Of a DNA stretch of 64,000 nucleotides, positions 1 through 9,810 are shown one piece after another (position 1 is the first letter of the stretch; every line of letters starts with the position of its first letter). The position numbers were made by a program, and so were the translations under genes. The DNA lies in NCBI GenBank assembly GCA_016722045.1, contig JADKGY010000029.1:815826-879825 (forward strand), written 5' to 3'. Source of the stretch: Candidatus Opimibacter skivensis (GTDB lineage Bacteria; Bacteroidota; Bacteroidia; Chitinophagales; Saprospiraceae). The notes below the pieces were generated by a model that saw only the letters and a program-made list of their open reading frames with translations, made no database searches and was not told where the DNA came from.

Positions 1-1838
1 GGATTATAATTAATGATGCTTATAGTTTGCTGGCATGATGATTGAAAACCTCCGGCATCTGTTGCTATAAATGTTCTTACAATTGTGCCTGTTCCACAGT
101 TATTTACCGTTATACTTGCTGTTGAGGATACACTCACTCCACAATTATCCTGAGCTAAACCATCAAGTCCAAAGCAGTGAATACCGGGAATTCCATCACC
201 CGGATCATCAATACATATTTGATGCCTGTCTGCTTCAGTCAATACTACTTTACCAAAAACGTCAAGATTCTGTGGTGTATAAGGGAACTGGCAACTAATT
301 GTCAGATTACTTGGACAAATAATGCTTGGTGGCAGTTTGTCCTGTACCTCTACCTGTACCATGCAATCATTGAAATGTCCGGATAAATATGTATCAGAAA
401 CCGGACCCGGTACTGGAGGAGAATCATAAACACGCAATATGACTCTGATAGGATTGTGGGCGATATCGGCACAACAGAATTGAACAAAATCATCAAAGAG
501 ATTATTCAAATTGCCGGGGTTCGAACAAGAATAGCCTGCGGGCTGAGTCATTCTTTTAACCTTAAAATAAACAGGTCCACAATTATCATAACTGGCCGAA
601 TTAAATACAGAAGCAGGTATAAGGGAAGTTCCAAAATTATTTACAGGAATAATGAGACTTGGATTACATACTGGGATTGGTGGCGTAAGGTCCTGGACAG
701 TTATATACATTGTATCCTTTCCTTCCAATCCACAATCATTTGTTGCTTTGTAAATAAATCTATGAATTCCAACCGGCAAATTAGAAACAAGGCCGCCATT
801 GGTGTTCATCGTACCGAATGGTCCTTCCGTACGAACTGTCCACATCGTAGAACAATCTTCTGAAATTAATGCCGGAGGCAAAATAATATCCGCATTACAA
901 TCACCTGGCCCTGTAGAAACGGTCATGTTTGCAGGTGAATTCACAAGTGGTGGCGTCTTATCCACAATTTCAATTATCTGTGTAGAGACAATTGAAGTAT
1001 TTCCTGCGCACCAATCATATACAGTCCATGTTCTGAAAATCTTGTACGAACCAGAGCAGATCGGAACCTGATTATCTATTGAAACAGCACTTAAGTTGCA
1101 GAATGTACCATTAATAATATTCTGGCCATTAACAGTGGGATAGCCTGTATTAGCAGGAGTTGTATTTGGTAAGGGAAAACAGGAAAGTGCATTTATCCCT
1201 GTCAGATTGGGTGGAAAAACAACATTCACCAAACTAGCCTTTGCCAGAGAAATTGTTTGTTGACAAGTCGTTGCATTATTATAAGCGTCAACTACAACAT
1301 AAGTTCTCGCGTATTGAGAAATAATGTTGCCTGAACAATTTCCGGAAGATTGAAGGACGTCATTTCTATAAATCTGGGTTGACGAGCAATCAGAAATATT
1401 GGCCTGTGTTATACCTGCATAAGTTGAAAGATCAGTGTTACAACTCACAGTGACATTGCCGGGACAATTCACCAATGGTGCCTGCTTATCTACTACAGAC
1501 ATAACCGTCATACAGGATTGTCCTACCGGATCACTTGCGGTAACCATGTATTGATGTCCGATCATACTGGAATTAATAATATTTCCAAGAGGTATCCCAT
1601 TGGCAAAAATCTGGATACTTATCGGGCCATTACAATTTGTAACGGTTATTCCGAGTAGTTGGTAGGTCAGAATATCACTGCAAGCTGAGGATAGCGACAC
1701 CTGAACCGGTGTAGCAGGACATGTCATTACACATTGCTGTGCCTGCATGTAGGCAGGTAAAGTAGTGCAAAAGCACACTATTACTAAGGAAATATAAAAT
1801 ACATATCCTTTAAAACCAGAGGTAGCTAGTTTTTCCAT
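1..1838 (-). CDS. 5' part of a large HYR-type secreted surface protein, cut by the left edge
   Basis: An open minus-strand frame of about 612 codons begins at the ATG at 1838-1836 and has no stop before the edge. After a short basic start it has a hydrophobic signal segment (YVFYISLVIVCFCTTLP) and then a Cys-rich extracellular body. HYR-like strands appear near residues 123 (CPGNVTVSC) and 507 (CPSNLTISC). The family motif RTWTVYDWC lies near residue 268, and a KRM...FCC module near residue 428 matches one in the giants and in the protein at 33684-36557. It is therefore a paralogue of those proteins, probably exported by T9SS, although the C-terminal sorting domain is outside the window. No small partner gene precedes it. 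Function is unknown; adhesion or cell-surface structure is the likely role. Membership of the family is well supported. Confidence 0.85.
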   Translation of the reverse strand, partial: MEKLATSGFKGYVFYISLVIVCFCTTLPAYMQAQQCVMTCPATPVQVSLSSACSDILTYQLLGITVTNCNGPISIQIFANGIPLGNIINSSMIGHQYMVTASDPVGQSCMTVMSVVDKQAPLVNCPGNVTVSCNTDLSTYAGITQANISDCSSTQIYRNDVLQSSGNCSGNIISQYARTYVVVDAYNNATTCQQTISLAKASLVNVVFPPNLTGINALSCFPLPNTTPANTGYPTVNGQNIINGTFCNLSAVSIDNQVPICSGSYKIFRTWTVYDWCAGNTSIVSTQIIEIVDKTPPLVNSPANMTVSTGPGDCNADIILPPALISEDCSTMWTVRTEGPFGTMNTNGGLVSNLPVGIHRFIYKATNDCGLEGKDTMYITVQDLTPPIPVCNPSLIIPVNNFGTSLIPASVFNSASYDNCGPVYFKVKRMTQPAGYSCSNPGNLNNLFDDFVQFCCADIAHNPIRVILRVYDSPPVPGPVSDTYLSGHFNDCMVQVEVQDKLPPSIICPSNLTISCQFPYTPQNLDVFGKVVLTEADRHQICIDDPGDGIPGIHCFGLDGLAQDNCGVSVSSTASITVNNCGTGTIVRTFIATDAGGFQSSCQQTISIINYN

Positions 1839-2417
1839 AAGAGACTATTTGGGTTAATCAAACTTTTGTTACTGCTTTGGGAGCAATGTCTTTGGGATGG
1901 GACCGAACTACATATTATGATTATTTATAAATTGATATGTGCACATTTTTAACTCAATACACATTACAAATATATGTAATATATTATCAATGTCAATAGT
2001 TCGCCCTTATTTTTTCAATATTATTTTAACATATAATATTTTTAATACTATTTTATATGTTGAATTTCAGATGATTATTAATAATTAAGCCCTATTTTTA
2101 CATCAAAAATAGATTGAAAAAAAATTCTGCCTTACAGCGCTTCTGAATTTTGACTTTTTATCTTTTTATTCATCAACGTTTTGATCTAAGTAATCAAGCA
2201 TCTCCCTTGAAATGAGTAAATGTTAATCTAATTGATTGGTCATTGTCTGTCAAATTGCATTTAAGCTGAAGCTTGCCTTTAAGTTAGGAAATAACACTAA
2301 GGACAATCCTGGCCAGGGTTTTCCTCCAAAAGAAAAGCCTCCCTCCAACGAATTGGAGAGAGGCCATCCCAAAAACCGATTTATATCTCTATAAACCCGT
2401 CGCTGTTTTTCAGCTTC
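1839..2417. other. intergenic region
   Basis: This AT-rich stretch holds no coding frame I can support. Its right end carries the terminator of the first giant gene (2325-2364). The rest would hold the promoter and leader of the left-edge gene; I see no convincing promoter box and no small-protein gene like those preceding the three giants. Confidence 0.6.
2325..2364 (-). terminator. rho-independent terminator of giant gene 1
   Basis: Read on the minus strand, a 12-bp stem with one mismatch closes on a TTCG tetraloop (loop at 2349-2352) and is followed by TTTTCTTTT. It lies about 55 bp after the stop of the giant gene. Confidence 0.85.
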
Positions 2418-5400
2418 TTATTCGATGATTACCATCTTCTTCGTTGCTGTATACTCGTTAGCGTCGAGTCTGTAGTATAGTACTCCTACTGATGGGATCG
2501 ATTTGCTGCTTACTGATATTGTGTTATATCCTTTCACAGATTCCTGATCCTTCACGAATAGTACTTTTCCTGTTACATCAAATAGTGTCAGCGTTACCTT
2601 GCCTGATGTTGGCATATCATAACCAATCACTGTGTTGCCTTTGAATGGATTTGGTTCGTTCTGATACAGCGCGAACTCTGCTCCATGCTCTGCTCCACGG
2701 AAGGTCAATTTCAGACCCTTGATGTCATCCTGGGTATTGTAAGCCTCTGCTTGTGTTTCTTTCGAATTCAACGCCATCATTGTGCTTAATTTACCCGGAG
2801 CTGTTGCCTGGAATTTAAGTGTGAACAATACATCAGATGCCTTAGCGCTTACGCCGCCTGCCTTATTCCAGCTGGCTGTCAACGTACTTCCAAATACACC
2901 CATGTTGTCATCACTCATGTTGATGATTCCTGACTCTACTCCTCTGAACTCAAGTCCTTGTGTCTGAAGGGTAAACTGGTAGCCTTCGATAGCTGCAAAA
3001 TCATTTGAGCTGATCGCTACATCTACCATTTCTCCTGTAGTCACTACTCTGTCATTGGCTACAAAACTTACTACTCCCTTATCACTACGTGGCAATACTT
3101 GTTTTGCATTTGCCTGTACTGAGTTGTTTACATCTCCGATCTTGATCGCTACAAAATCCTTGTCATATTGATTTGAATTCATGTTCACTACGTCTATCAC
3201 CTCATCAAATGGCCATGGATGTGTTGCATCTGCAAACTGGTATGATTTATCCACAAATCTCCAGCTCTTGTTGGCAGGTAGTTCTGTGTAGATACCAAGG
3301 ATCAGCTTACGTAATTCTACTAGGTCGATTGCACTTACACTCTGGCTATTGTTTGCATCTGCTGCGATCAGGTCATATGGACTTGTCAGTGGCTCGATAC
3401 CTAACAAATGTTTCTGTATACGTACAAGGTCTAGTGTTGATACTCCATTTCTGTGTGCATCATTGCGATCTGCATTCAATGTGTAGTTATCTGGTATTAT
3501 GATATTGCTGAAGTTGTATTTACCATTTTCTACAGTTACGTAGGTGGGGAATACGTGTCCAGGGCTTGTCAATGTTACCGATACCTTCTCTACAGCCTGT
3601 ACATCTTCTGTCAGGATCTCTCCTGCCAGTATGCTACCTGATGTATCAGGACAAACGTGTGCATTGTCCGTGATCACGATCGTCGTCGTGCAGAAGTCTT
3701 TGTTCCGCTCACTCCAGCTGATCTGTCCGTTACAATTATCATCCGTTCCTCCGTCTGCTACCCAGATATTCACCGCAAGTTCTACTCCGAATGCAGGTAC
3801 ATTATCACATGTGTATGTAAAGCTTGGTGTATAGCTTGTTCCACTGAAACTGTATAACAAGTCTTCCTCTGCTGTACAATCATCAAAGCTTGATGCATTG
3901 AAATCTTTTGCCCAGATTGTTACCTGGCCGCCGATCGGCATCACTACTGTGCTCAATCCGTTGATACATACCGGTGATGGCTGTTTGCAATCTTCCAGTC
4001 TGATCAGATATTCGCAATGGCTCCAGTTACCGCAACCATCCTCTGCACTCCACAATAACTTGTGATAGTCTCCGCAGAATGGACTGTTGTATGGTAAGCC
4101 ATTATCCCGTATCGATTTGATCGAATTCGTCCTTGTATCAAAACAAAGATTTGCATTGTGACTTGAATCTGTCGCTACGGATGTCAATGGTTTTACATAG
4201 ATGAACTCATCTCCATTGAATGGATACAGTTTCACATCATAGTTCACGATGTCGCTACATGTTTCGTGTACTGTCTGGCACAGGTTCAAATGAACACTGC
4301 AGCTTGATGATAATGGATTGTTATGACCTAAGAAAGCCTGGTTGTTCGCCGGCAGTGATACGCCATCATCAGCTACGCATAGTGTCACTGGTCCGGTTGG
4401 GCAATTCAGGAACTCTGGTCCTTCGTTGTCGTGTACCTTGATCACCTGTACATAATGCCACAAACCTTCTCCTGTCAATGAATTGTACTGGCACCAGTCT
4501 ATCACTGACCAATGACGCAGAATCTTGAAGCATGCTCCGTCTACAAATTCAAATCGCTGATCTTCATATGCTACTCCGATCAGGCTGCATGCATCATCGT
4601 ATACGATTGGTTCTCCTGTATCGCCGAGGTCATCAGGACATGATGTCAACAATACATCACATGGCCATACCACATCATCATTGTTATATAAACCACATGT
4701 TATGTCTGTGATAAAGAATGGATCGAAATCTACTACCCAGATTCTCTGTGTACATGTACCTGGGGCGATTCCCTGATTTCCATCACTTGCACTGAATCTA
4801 CGCTCTACCAGTTTCACTGCTCCTGCAGGTGCTCCCGGAGGTAATGCATCTCCACTGCAATCATTCACCACTCTTACTCTTACCTGTAGGTTCACTTCAC
4901 AGTTGTCATCTGCCCATCCGTCTATCCCCCAGAAATGTGGGTGACTTACGTGTGGGTTTCCCGGGTCATTGATGATGATATCCTGACGTACACTTTCGTC
5001 ATCATTGTACTGGAATGCATCATACATGTTTCCGAATACAGGGCTTAATGGATCTTCATCCAGATTTCCGTTATTGTTTCCGTCTGCATCTACAAATGTG
5101 CCTTCCTGTACATTGAACCAGAAATCGCAGCTCACTGTGATATCAGGTGGGCACTGTACGAATGGGGATATCTTATCCTGTACGATTGCTTCTACCATGC
5201 AGAAGTTTCTGTTTCCGGCTGCATCCGTTACTTCAAGTTCAACCATGATCGGGCCTGCTCCTACGTCGCAGCATGCAAATGGTACGCATGGACGTGATAC
5301 TGTTCCCTTGTCACGACTGTTTACAGGTGGTATACCACCTGGTATATCATCTACACAGGCTCCGTCTGTTGTCCAGTCGAAATCAATGCAGCTTTCCATT

Positions 5401-6800
5401 CTGCGTGCTCTGAATGTTACAGGGCCGCATGCATCATATGAACCGTCATCAAATACTTTAGCCGGTACCAGGGTGATTCCAAATGGTCCGTCGTTCGTAA
5501 GTGATACTACTGTATGTTCATCACAAAGAGCTACAGGTACAACATCATCTACCACCGTGATGGTAAAGCTGCATGAGCTATGATTGCCACACTCATCCGT
5601 TGCTGTCCAGGTTACTGTGACAGTACCAACTGGTACTTGATTTAATACGTAGTTGTTTCCAAAGTTTACGATATGGCCACCTGTTGCTGTTAAGGCTAGT
5701 GTCCATGCTGATCCGCATGCATCTGTTACCGTTGGTTTTGGTACGCTCACATTCGCATAGCAATACCAGAAATCTGTTCCTACTGTAAGATCTGATGGGC
5801 ATGAAATAATCGGTGCCTCATCATCAGCAAGTTTGATCACCTGTACACACTCCAGTGTTGTCTGTGTACACCAGTCAAGTATTGTCCATGTACGTACGAT
5901 CTTAACCCCGTTTCCGCAATCATTTAATGTATGATCCCAGAAGCCTACGAAGATGTTACATACATTGTTATCATCTGTTATCGGTGTACCATTTACGGAA
6001 GGCCAGCCTGTCATTTGTTGGATCTGTTGATTCTCCACAATGACCTACATAAGCCGCCGGACAATCTACACTATCAAGTACCAATGGTAGAACGGTGATC
6101 AATTGATCACAAGCCGCTGTGTTTCCACTTTGGTCTGTGGCAACCCAATGACGTGTTATTAATAACCCTTCACATGGATCTCCTGATTCTGTATCTGTAT
6201 ACGTTAAATCAACATCGCCGCAATTGTCTGCTGGGTCAACCTGTGGTAAGTTAACATTGATAAATACACCCACTTCACGGATGTGTCCATCATCACCTGC
6301 TGCGTTGTCTGATATTTTCACCTTCCAGATTCCGCTTGCATCAAGTGCATTGAAATTGAATAAGATGTTCTGAGATACACCTGCCTGTAATGGTTTAAGT
6401 CTGCCTAATCCTCCTGGTGTATTGAGTTCAAGACACAAGGTGATGGTAGCTCCATTATCATCGAGGATACAATTTATTGGCCAATCTTGTCCCACACATC
6501 CACCAATCGTAAAGATCGATTTTGTAAGACCGGATGGTGATGTTAACTCAACATTCAAGTCGGGTAACCAGGTGTGGTCGTCTATCTTGATCCGTACATC
6601 CACATCAAGTACCGGGGTAGCAGGTGGCAGATAACTAAAATCAAAATTGTATGTAAATGAATTTGTTTCTACTAAATCATTTAATCCTGTATACAGGATA
6701 TTCTGATAACCTACGATTTGTGGTGCTGGTACTGTAGGCAGAGCTTCTCCGCACAGTATGGTTACAGGACGACATTCAATCGTTGGTGGTAATTTATCCT
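2375..6800 (-). repeat. large paralogous repeat, copy 1 (3' half of giant gene)
   Basis: The sequence is nearly identical to 9768-14200 and 22044-26480, with scattered single-base differences. Similarity starts just before the stop codon (the shared string ATCTCTATAAACCCGTCGC) and decays after about 6720, where the first copy takes on its own N-terminal half. Its terminator hairpin differs from that of copies 2 and 3. Confidence 0.85.
2418..6038 (-). CDS. giant HYR/P-domain surface protein 1, C-terminal part (separated from its N-terminal part by a frameshift)
   Basis: This frame is the downstream part of one gene whose upstream part is 5971-8697. Compared with the intact copy at 22087-28032, an extra base near 6012 shifts the frame between the residues ESTDPTN and TGWPSVNG. 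From TGWPSVNG onward it matches that copy almost residue for residue over about 1197 residues. Order of parts: RTWTILDWC motif; HYR-like modules (CPSDLTV, CPPDITVSC); a second RHWSVIDWC motif; more Cys-rich modules; a dockerin-like duplicated segment (two LDLVRIQKHLLG-like helices, about 350-290 residues before the end); a cohesin-like beta domain (last 220-85 residues); and a T9SS type-A sorting domain in the last 85 residues (NEPNPF, TLFDVTGKV). The apparent GTG start at 6038 is probably not used naturally. If the frameshift is real, the protein loses its sorting signal; it may be a sequence or assembly error. Confidence 0.85.
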   Translation of the reverse strand: MENQQIQQMTGWPSVNGTPITDDNNVCNIFVGFWDHTLNDCGNGVKIVRTWTILDWCTQTTLECVQVIKLADDEAPIISCPSDLTVGTDFWYCYANVSVPKPTVTDACGSAWTLALTATGGHIVNFGNNYVLNQVPVGTVTVTWTATDECGNHSSCSFTITVVDDVVPVALCDEHTVVSLTNDGPFGITLVPAKVFDDGSYDACGPVTFRARRMESCIDFDWTTDGACVDDIPGGIPPVNSRDKGTVSRPCVPFACCDVGAGPIMVELEVTDAAGNRNFCMVEAIVQDKISPFVQCPPDITVSCDFWFNVQEGTFVDADGNNNGNLDEDPLSPVFGNMYDAFQYNDDESVRQDIIINDPGNPHVSHPHFWGIDGWADDNCEVNLQVRVRVVNDCSGDALPPGAPAGAVKLVERRFSASDGNQGIAPGTCTQRIWVVDFDPFFITDITCGLYNNDDVVWPCDVLLTSCPDDLGDTGEPIVYDDACSLIGVAYEDQRFEFVDGACFKILRHWSVIDWCQYNSLTGEGLWHYVQVIKVHDNEGPEFLNCPTGPVTLCVADDGVSLPANNQAFLGHNNPLSSSCSVHLNLCQTVHETCSDIVNYDVKLYPFNGDEFIYVKPLTSVATDSSHNANLCFDTRTNSIKSIRDNGLPYNSPFCGDYHKLLWSAEDGCGNWSHCEYLIRLEDCKQPSPVCINGLSTVVMPIGGQVTIWAKDFNASSFDDCTAEEDLLYSFSGTSYTPSFTYTCDNVPAFGVELAVNIWVADGGTDDNCNGQISWSERNKDFCTTTIVITDNAHVCPDTSGSILAGEILTEDVQAVEKVSVTLTSPGHVFPTYVTVENGKYNFSNIIIPDNYTLNADRNDAHRNGVSTLDLVRIQKHLLGIEPLTSPYDLIAADANNSQSVSAIDLVELRKLILGIYTELPANKSWRFVDKSYQFADATHPWPFDEVIDVVNMNSNQYDKDFVAIKIGDVNNSVQANAKQVLPRSDKGVVSFVANDRVVTTGEMVDVAISSNDFAAIEGYQFTLQTQGLEFRGVESGIINMSDDNMGVFGSTLTASWNKAGGVSAKASDVLFTLKFQATAPGKLSTMMALNSKETQAEAYNTQDDIKGLKLTFRGAEHGAEFALYQNEPNPFKGNTVIGYDMPTSGKVTLTLFDVTGKVLFVKDQESVKGYNTISVSSKSIPSVGVLYYRLDANEYTATKKMVIIE

Positions 6801-8697
6801 CTACGTGGATTGTTCCCCAGCAGCTGTTTCCTGTTGTAGGATCTGTAACACGTGTCTGAATTGTTTGTCCGACATGCTGTGGTCCAAGTACAGCAGGAAC
6901 GTATACTCCTCCTTGTAGTATTTCAACAATATAATCATCATAGCAACCATATACATCACCTTCAAGAATCATGGATGCATCAACAACAGCTGTACAGGTT
7001 TCATCCAATGAAATCTGTACATCATCATTACATGCAAGTGTTGTAGATGGGTTTGCAAATTCATTTATGGTTACTTTGAAGCAACAAGTGCCGACGTTTC
7101 CTGCAGCATCAGTAACTGAGAAACAATTAGTTGTTGTACCGATTGGGAAATCACCTCCTGATGGTAAGCCTGAAGTCTGAACCACATTGCCCGCTGTAGT
7201 CAATGTCTGGTATTTTACATAACCATTGAAAACCCGTGGAGTAAATGGAGCTCCAAAAGGTGAATTTGCCGTGCTTCCTGCAGTGAGTGTTATTGTTCCA
7301 TCTGTATATGTCTGGTTCGTTCCATTACCATTAGTGTAATTTGAAGCAGAACCTGGCATGCCTAAAGCTATACCATTAACCCCAGGAAGCAATGTGAAAG
7401 AAACGTTGCAGGGAGTTATTGTTCCGTTACCTGGAAATGGACCTGAGAATGGGCCTACGTTTGCATTTCCTGTAGCCACCAATGTCCATGCGCCTGCATT
7501 TGTCTGAAAACCTGCAAATGTTCCGGCTTTACGATATACATTAAGCGTGGTCGCATTTGCGATATTCATACCGATTTGTGTAACGTTAATGGCTGAGCCT
7601 GTAAGGTTGTTTATATCAAACCAAACCATCCCGTTGGCAGCGTTTCCATTACCGCCTGCAGTTATCGTATTAAGTTGTGCCAGTGGGCCAAGGAAAGGAC
7701 AGTTGTCTGTTCCTGTAACAAGATAATTCACACTTGCTGAGCATGCGCCAGGATCCAGATTGATGGTCATGTTTCCCGGACATGTAACAGTCGGAGCAAA
7801 GCCATCAGTAACGATCAACGTTTGGTTTAATATAACAGGTGTACATGCAGATGGAGAAATATCATATTTTAAAATATGGGTACCCAAAAGTGCTGTAACC
7901 ATGAAAGTACCTCCTGAAGGCACATTACTTGCAATAACGACATTATCAAGCGACACAGTCAATAGGTTATTACCGCATGAATATGTTGGAGCCGTGATTA
8001 TCTGACCGGAAATACCACAAATTGCCGGGTTACCTCCGTTGATAGTAAGTGTAGGTAATGAACCTACATTAAATGAACAAGCACCACCAGTTGAAAAAGT
8101 AATAGACCAACTTAGCATTGTACCTACGTCACCACCCGCGTCATCTAGAATTAACACCTTCCATGTACCATTTTGGGCCGCTGTAAAAGCACCAAGGGTG
8201 GTGATTGTAGGAGTAACTACTATACCACAGTTTTCAACTGTCAATGAGCCTTCAGGTTTAAAATTACCCGTAAAAGGAGCCGCACCTGCAGTAATATTAG
8301 TTGCAGCACCATCACAAAAAACGGTATTGGTAAAGTTATCATTACCACCTCCATTGTCAGTGGATAATTCTAAAGTCTGCCCATTTGGAGCAACCAAAAA
8401 AATGTCAAGATCACCATCAAACGTATGTGTGAAATTGAATTGAACACTGCTCACAAGTGAACCTGCTACCAATCCGGCTACAGTGTTGTTGAACGTTGTC
8501 CCACCAGTATTTTGTGGCGCTACAGTACAACCTCCCGTACCGGAAGAAGGAATCAAACTGTTGCCGGCAGTATTGACAATACTACCATTAAATGTTTGGG
8601 CGTTCGCCCAGGTAAGTGTCAAAAGCAAAAACGCTAAGGACAAGCTTACCTTCAATGCTGAAGTGATGCATTGTTGAGTAAGTCTAATTGTATTCAT
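5971..8697 (-). CDS. giant HYR/P-domain surface protein 1, N-terminal part
   Basis: The start ATG at 8697-8695 sits in the context ATCTCATGA shared by the other cassette genes. Residues 1-33 are a signal peptide ending ANAQ. Residues about 60-203 form a proprotein-convertase P-domain-like jelly roll (DGDLDIFLVAPNG, NGTWKVLILDDAGGD). A HYR-like module follows near 300-350 (CPGNMTINLDPGAC). A DVYGCYDDY module comes next, and a second P-like domain lies at about 660-812 (DLNVELTSPSG, GIWKVKISDNAAGDDG). The head, including the first P-domain, has no counterpart in giants 2 and 3, whereas the second P-domain does. The frame ends at 5971 only because of the extra base near 6012; the complete gene would run 8697-2418, about 2093 codons. 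It lies 62 bp downstream of the small gene 8760-9176 and was probably co-transcribed with it. Role unknown; likely a T9SS-exported surface protein. Confidence 0.88.
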   Translation of the reverse strand: MNTIRLTQQCITSALKVSLSLAFLLLTLTWANAQTFNGSIVNTAGNSLIPSSGTGGCTVAPQNTGGTTFNNTVAGLVAGSLVSSVQFNFTHTFDGDLDIFLVAPNGQTLELSTDNGGGNDNFTNTVFCDGAATNITAGAAPFTGNFKPEGSLTVENCGIVVTPTITTLGAFTAAQNGTWKVLILDDAGGDVGTMLSWSITFSTGGACSFNVGSLPTLTINGGNPAICGISGQIITAPTYSCGNNLLTVSLDNVVIASNVPSGGTFMVTALLGTHILKYDISPSACTPVILNQTLIVTDGFAPTVTCPGNMTINLDPGACSASVNYLVTGTDNCPFLGPLAQLNTITAGGNGNAANGMVWFDINNLTGSAINVTQIGMNIANATTLNVYRKAGTFAGFQTNAGAWTLVATGNANVGPFSGPFPGNGTITPCNVSFTLLPGVNGIALGMPGSASNYTNGNGTNQTYTDGTITLTAGSTANSPFGAPFTPRVFNGYVKYQTLTTAGNVVQTSGLPSGGDFPIGTTTNCFSVTDAAGNVGTCCFKVTINEFANPSTTLACNDDVQISLDETCTAVVDASMILEGDVYGCYDDYIVEILQGGVYVPAVLGPQHVGQTIQTRVTDPTTGNSCWGTIHVEDKLPPTIECRPVTILCGEALPTVPAPQIVGYQNILYTGLNDLVETNSFTYNFDFSYLPPATPVLDVDVRIKIDDHTWLPDLNVELTSPSGLTKSIFTIGGCVGQDWPINCILDDNGATITLCLELNTPGGLGRLKPLQAGVSQNILFNFNALDASGIWKVKISDNAAGDDGHIREVGVFINVNLPQVDPADNCGDVDLTYTDTESGDPCEGLLITRHWVATDQSGNTAACDQLITVLPLVLDSVDCPAAYVGHCGESTDPTNDRLAFRKWYTDNR

Positions 8698-8759
8698 GAG
8701 ATTGGATTTGATTAATGTTGAAATAAAGTGGGGAATTTTTGATTAAGTCTAAAGCTATC

Positions 8760-9176
8760 CTATTGTCTTAAGAGATTAATAGCTTCAAGCCGATATGCCT
8801 GCATATTGGATTTTGATAATGAGCTGGCAGCATCAGTACCAAAAACCTTCAATCCGGCTTCAAGTGATTCCTTTGTTGTTTTGCCTTCATTGAGCTTGTC
8901 AAGAATAGCTGTGTAAAAAGAATACTTGACGACGTTGTCGTTATAAGCCTGTGATTGAGCATTCAAAGTGACGTAATTGTCTTTCAGCTCAAGACATTTT
9001 GCTTCAACGCGTGCTATTGCCGTAGCAGAAGAAACGTAAGAAACGTTAGGGGCACTAAATAAATCATTTGTGGATTGTGCCTGCACATGTGATGGTGCAA
9101 GGAGGAACAGTCCAACCAGAAGAAGACTGACAAACGCCAGTTTGGCTGACAATAAATTCAAAACTGTGCTTTTCAT
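8760..9176 (-). CDS. small secreted helical protein 1, cassette partner of giant 1
   Basis: 138 residues. A signal peptide of about 33 residues (ends SHVQAQ) precedes a mature domain of about 105 residues predicted helical and free of repeats. It is a divergent homologue of the two proteins at 15820-16257 and 28092-28529: all begin MKST, share a Y-[SY]-[FL]-[YF] helix followed by K-[AT]-x-E-[SV], and end in a helix near R-x-x-[LA]-[IM]-x-L. I do not recognise a named family. Its invariable place directly upstream of a giant gene suggests a partner role (subunit, chaperone or surface cap), which is inference. The start is fixed by the signal peptide and the TCTCATGA context. Confidence 0.8.
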   Translation of the reverse strand: MKSTVLNLLSAKLAFVSLLLVGLFLLAPSHVQAQSTNDLFSAPNVSYVSSATAIARVEAKCLELKDNYVTLNAQSQAYNDNVVKYSFYTAILDKLNEGKTTKESLEAGLKVFGTDAASSLSKSNMQAYRLEAINLLRQ

Positions 9177-9810
9177 GAGAGATAATTTGTGTTAATAAAG
9201 AGATTAAATTCACTGATCTTAATCTCCCGCCATTGAACATATCATATAATGTGCCAACTTACACAAACTACGAAGCACGATGGTACGTCGTGCCAACATT
9301 CATCAGGTCGAGAGAAACAATTAATATACTGATCCTTAAGTATATCAATCCCAAATTTACTACAACTTATCTCAACTAAATAGTCTTCTTTCAATGATCT
9401 TTACAAATTATATCCTTCAGTATTAGAAGATGAAAAAATTAGATTAATATTAAATAATTGTTTAATGTATAAGGAATTGAAAATAAATGTTATTTAGTAG
9501 AAATGTGGGTTAACCTTGATATTTATTATCGTATATTTTCTTTTAAACATTTTTTCTTGTTTCCTCACTAATACACTTCATTTGTCAAAATCATGAGGAC
9601 TTAACCCTGAGTTTGAAATTTCTTCAGGTAACCAATAATCTGGTTAATGACTGATTCAAATACTATATAGCATTCCCGGCTCAATCAGGCCTTGAATCCT
9701 GGCTAACGGGTGCTCAATAAAAAGAGAATGGCCCCTATCATGTCAAATGATAGAGGCCATTCCTTAAACCGATCTATATCTCTATAAACCCGTCGCTGTT
9801 TTTCAGCTTC
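9177..9810. other. intergenic region between cassettes 1 and 2
   Basis: It holds the leader of small gene 1 at the left and the terminator of giant gene 2 at the right (9716-9761). In the leader, a hairpin (GCACGA/TCGTGC, 9276-9294) is followed by CATTCATCAGGTCGAGA (about 9297-9313), which recurs before small gene 2. A TAAATTTG box (minus strand, 9352-9359) fits the Bacteroidota -7 consensus but has no clear -33 partner. No gene is seen. Confidence 0.55.
9716..9761 (-). terminator. rho-independent terminator of giant gene 2
   Basis: A 15-bp stem (AATGGCC.CTATCAT with ATGATAG.GGCCATT) has one mismatch that can pair as G-U in RNA, and on the minus strand it is followed by CTCTTTTTATT. It is identical to the hairpin at 21992-22037. 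Confidence 0.88.

Noticed and set aside
5005..5583. 192-residue plus-strand frame antisense to the giant gene, repeated at 12398-12976 and 24674-25252
   Set aside because: It recurs only because the giant gene is triplicated; no signal, start context or recognisable domain, and the opposite strand has clear domain structure.
9276..9313. CTGATGA in the cassette leaders resembles the hammerhead ribozyme core
   Set aside because: The required GAAA and closing stems are not found at the right places in either leader.
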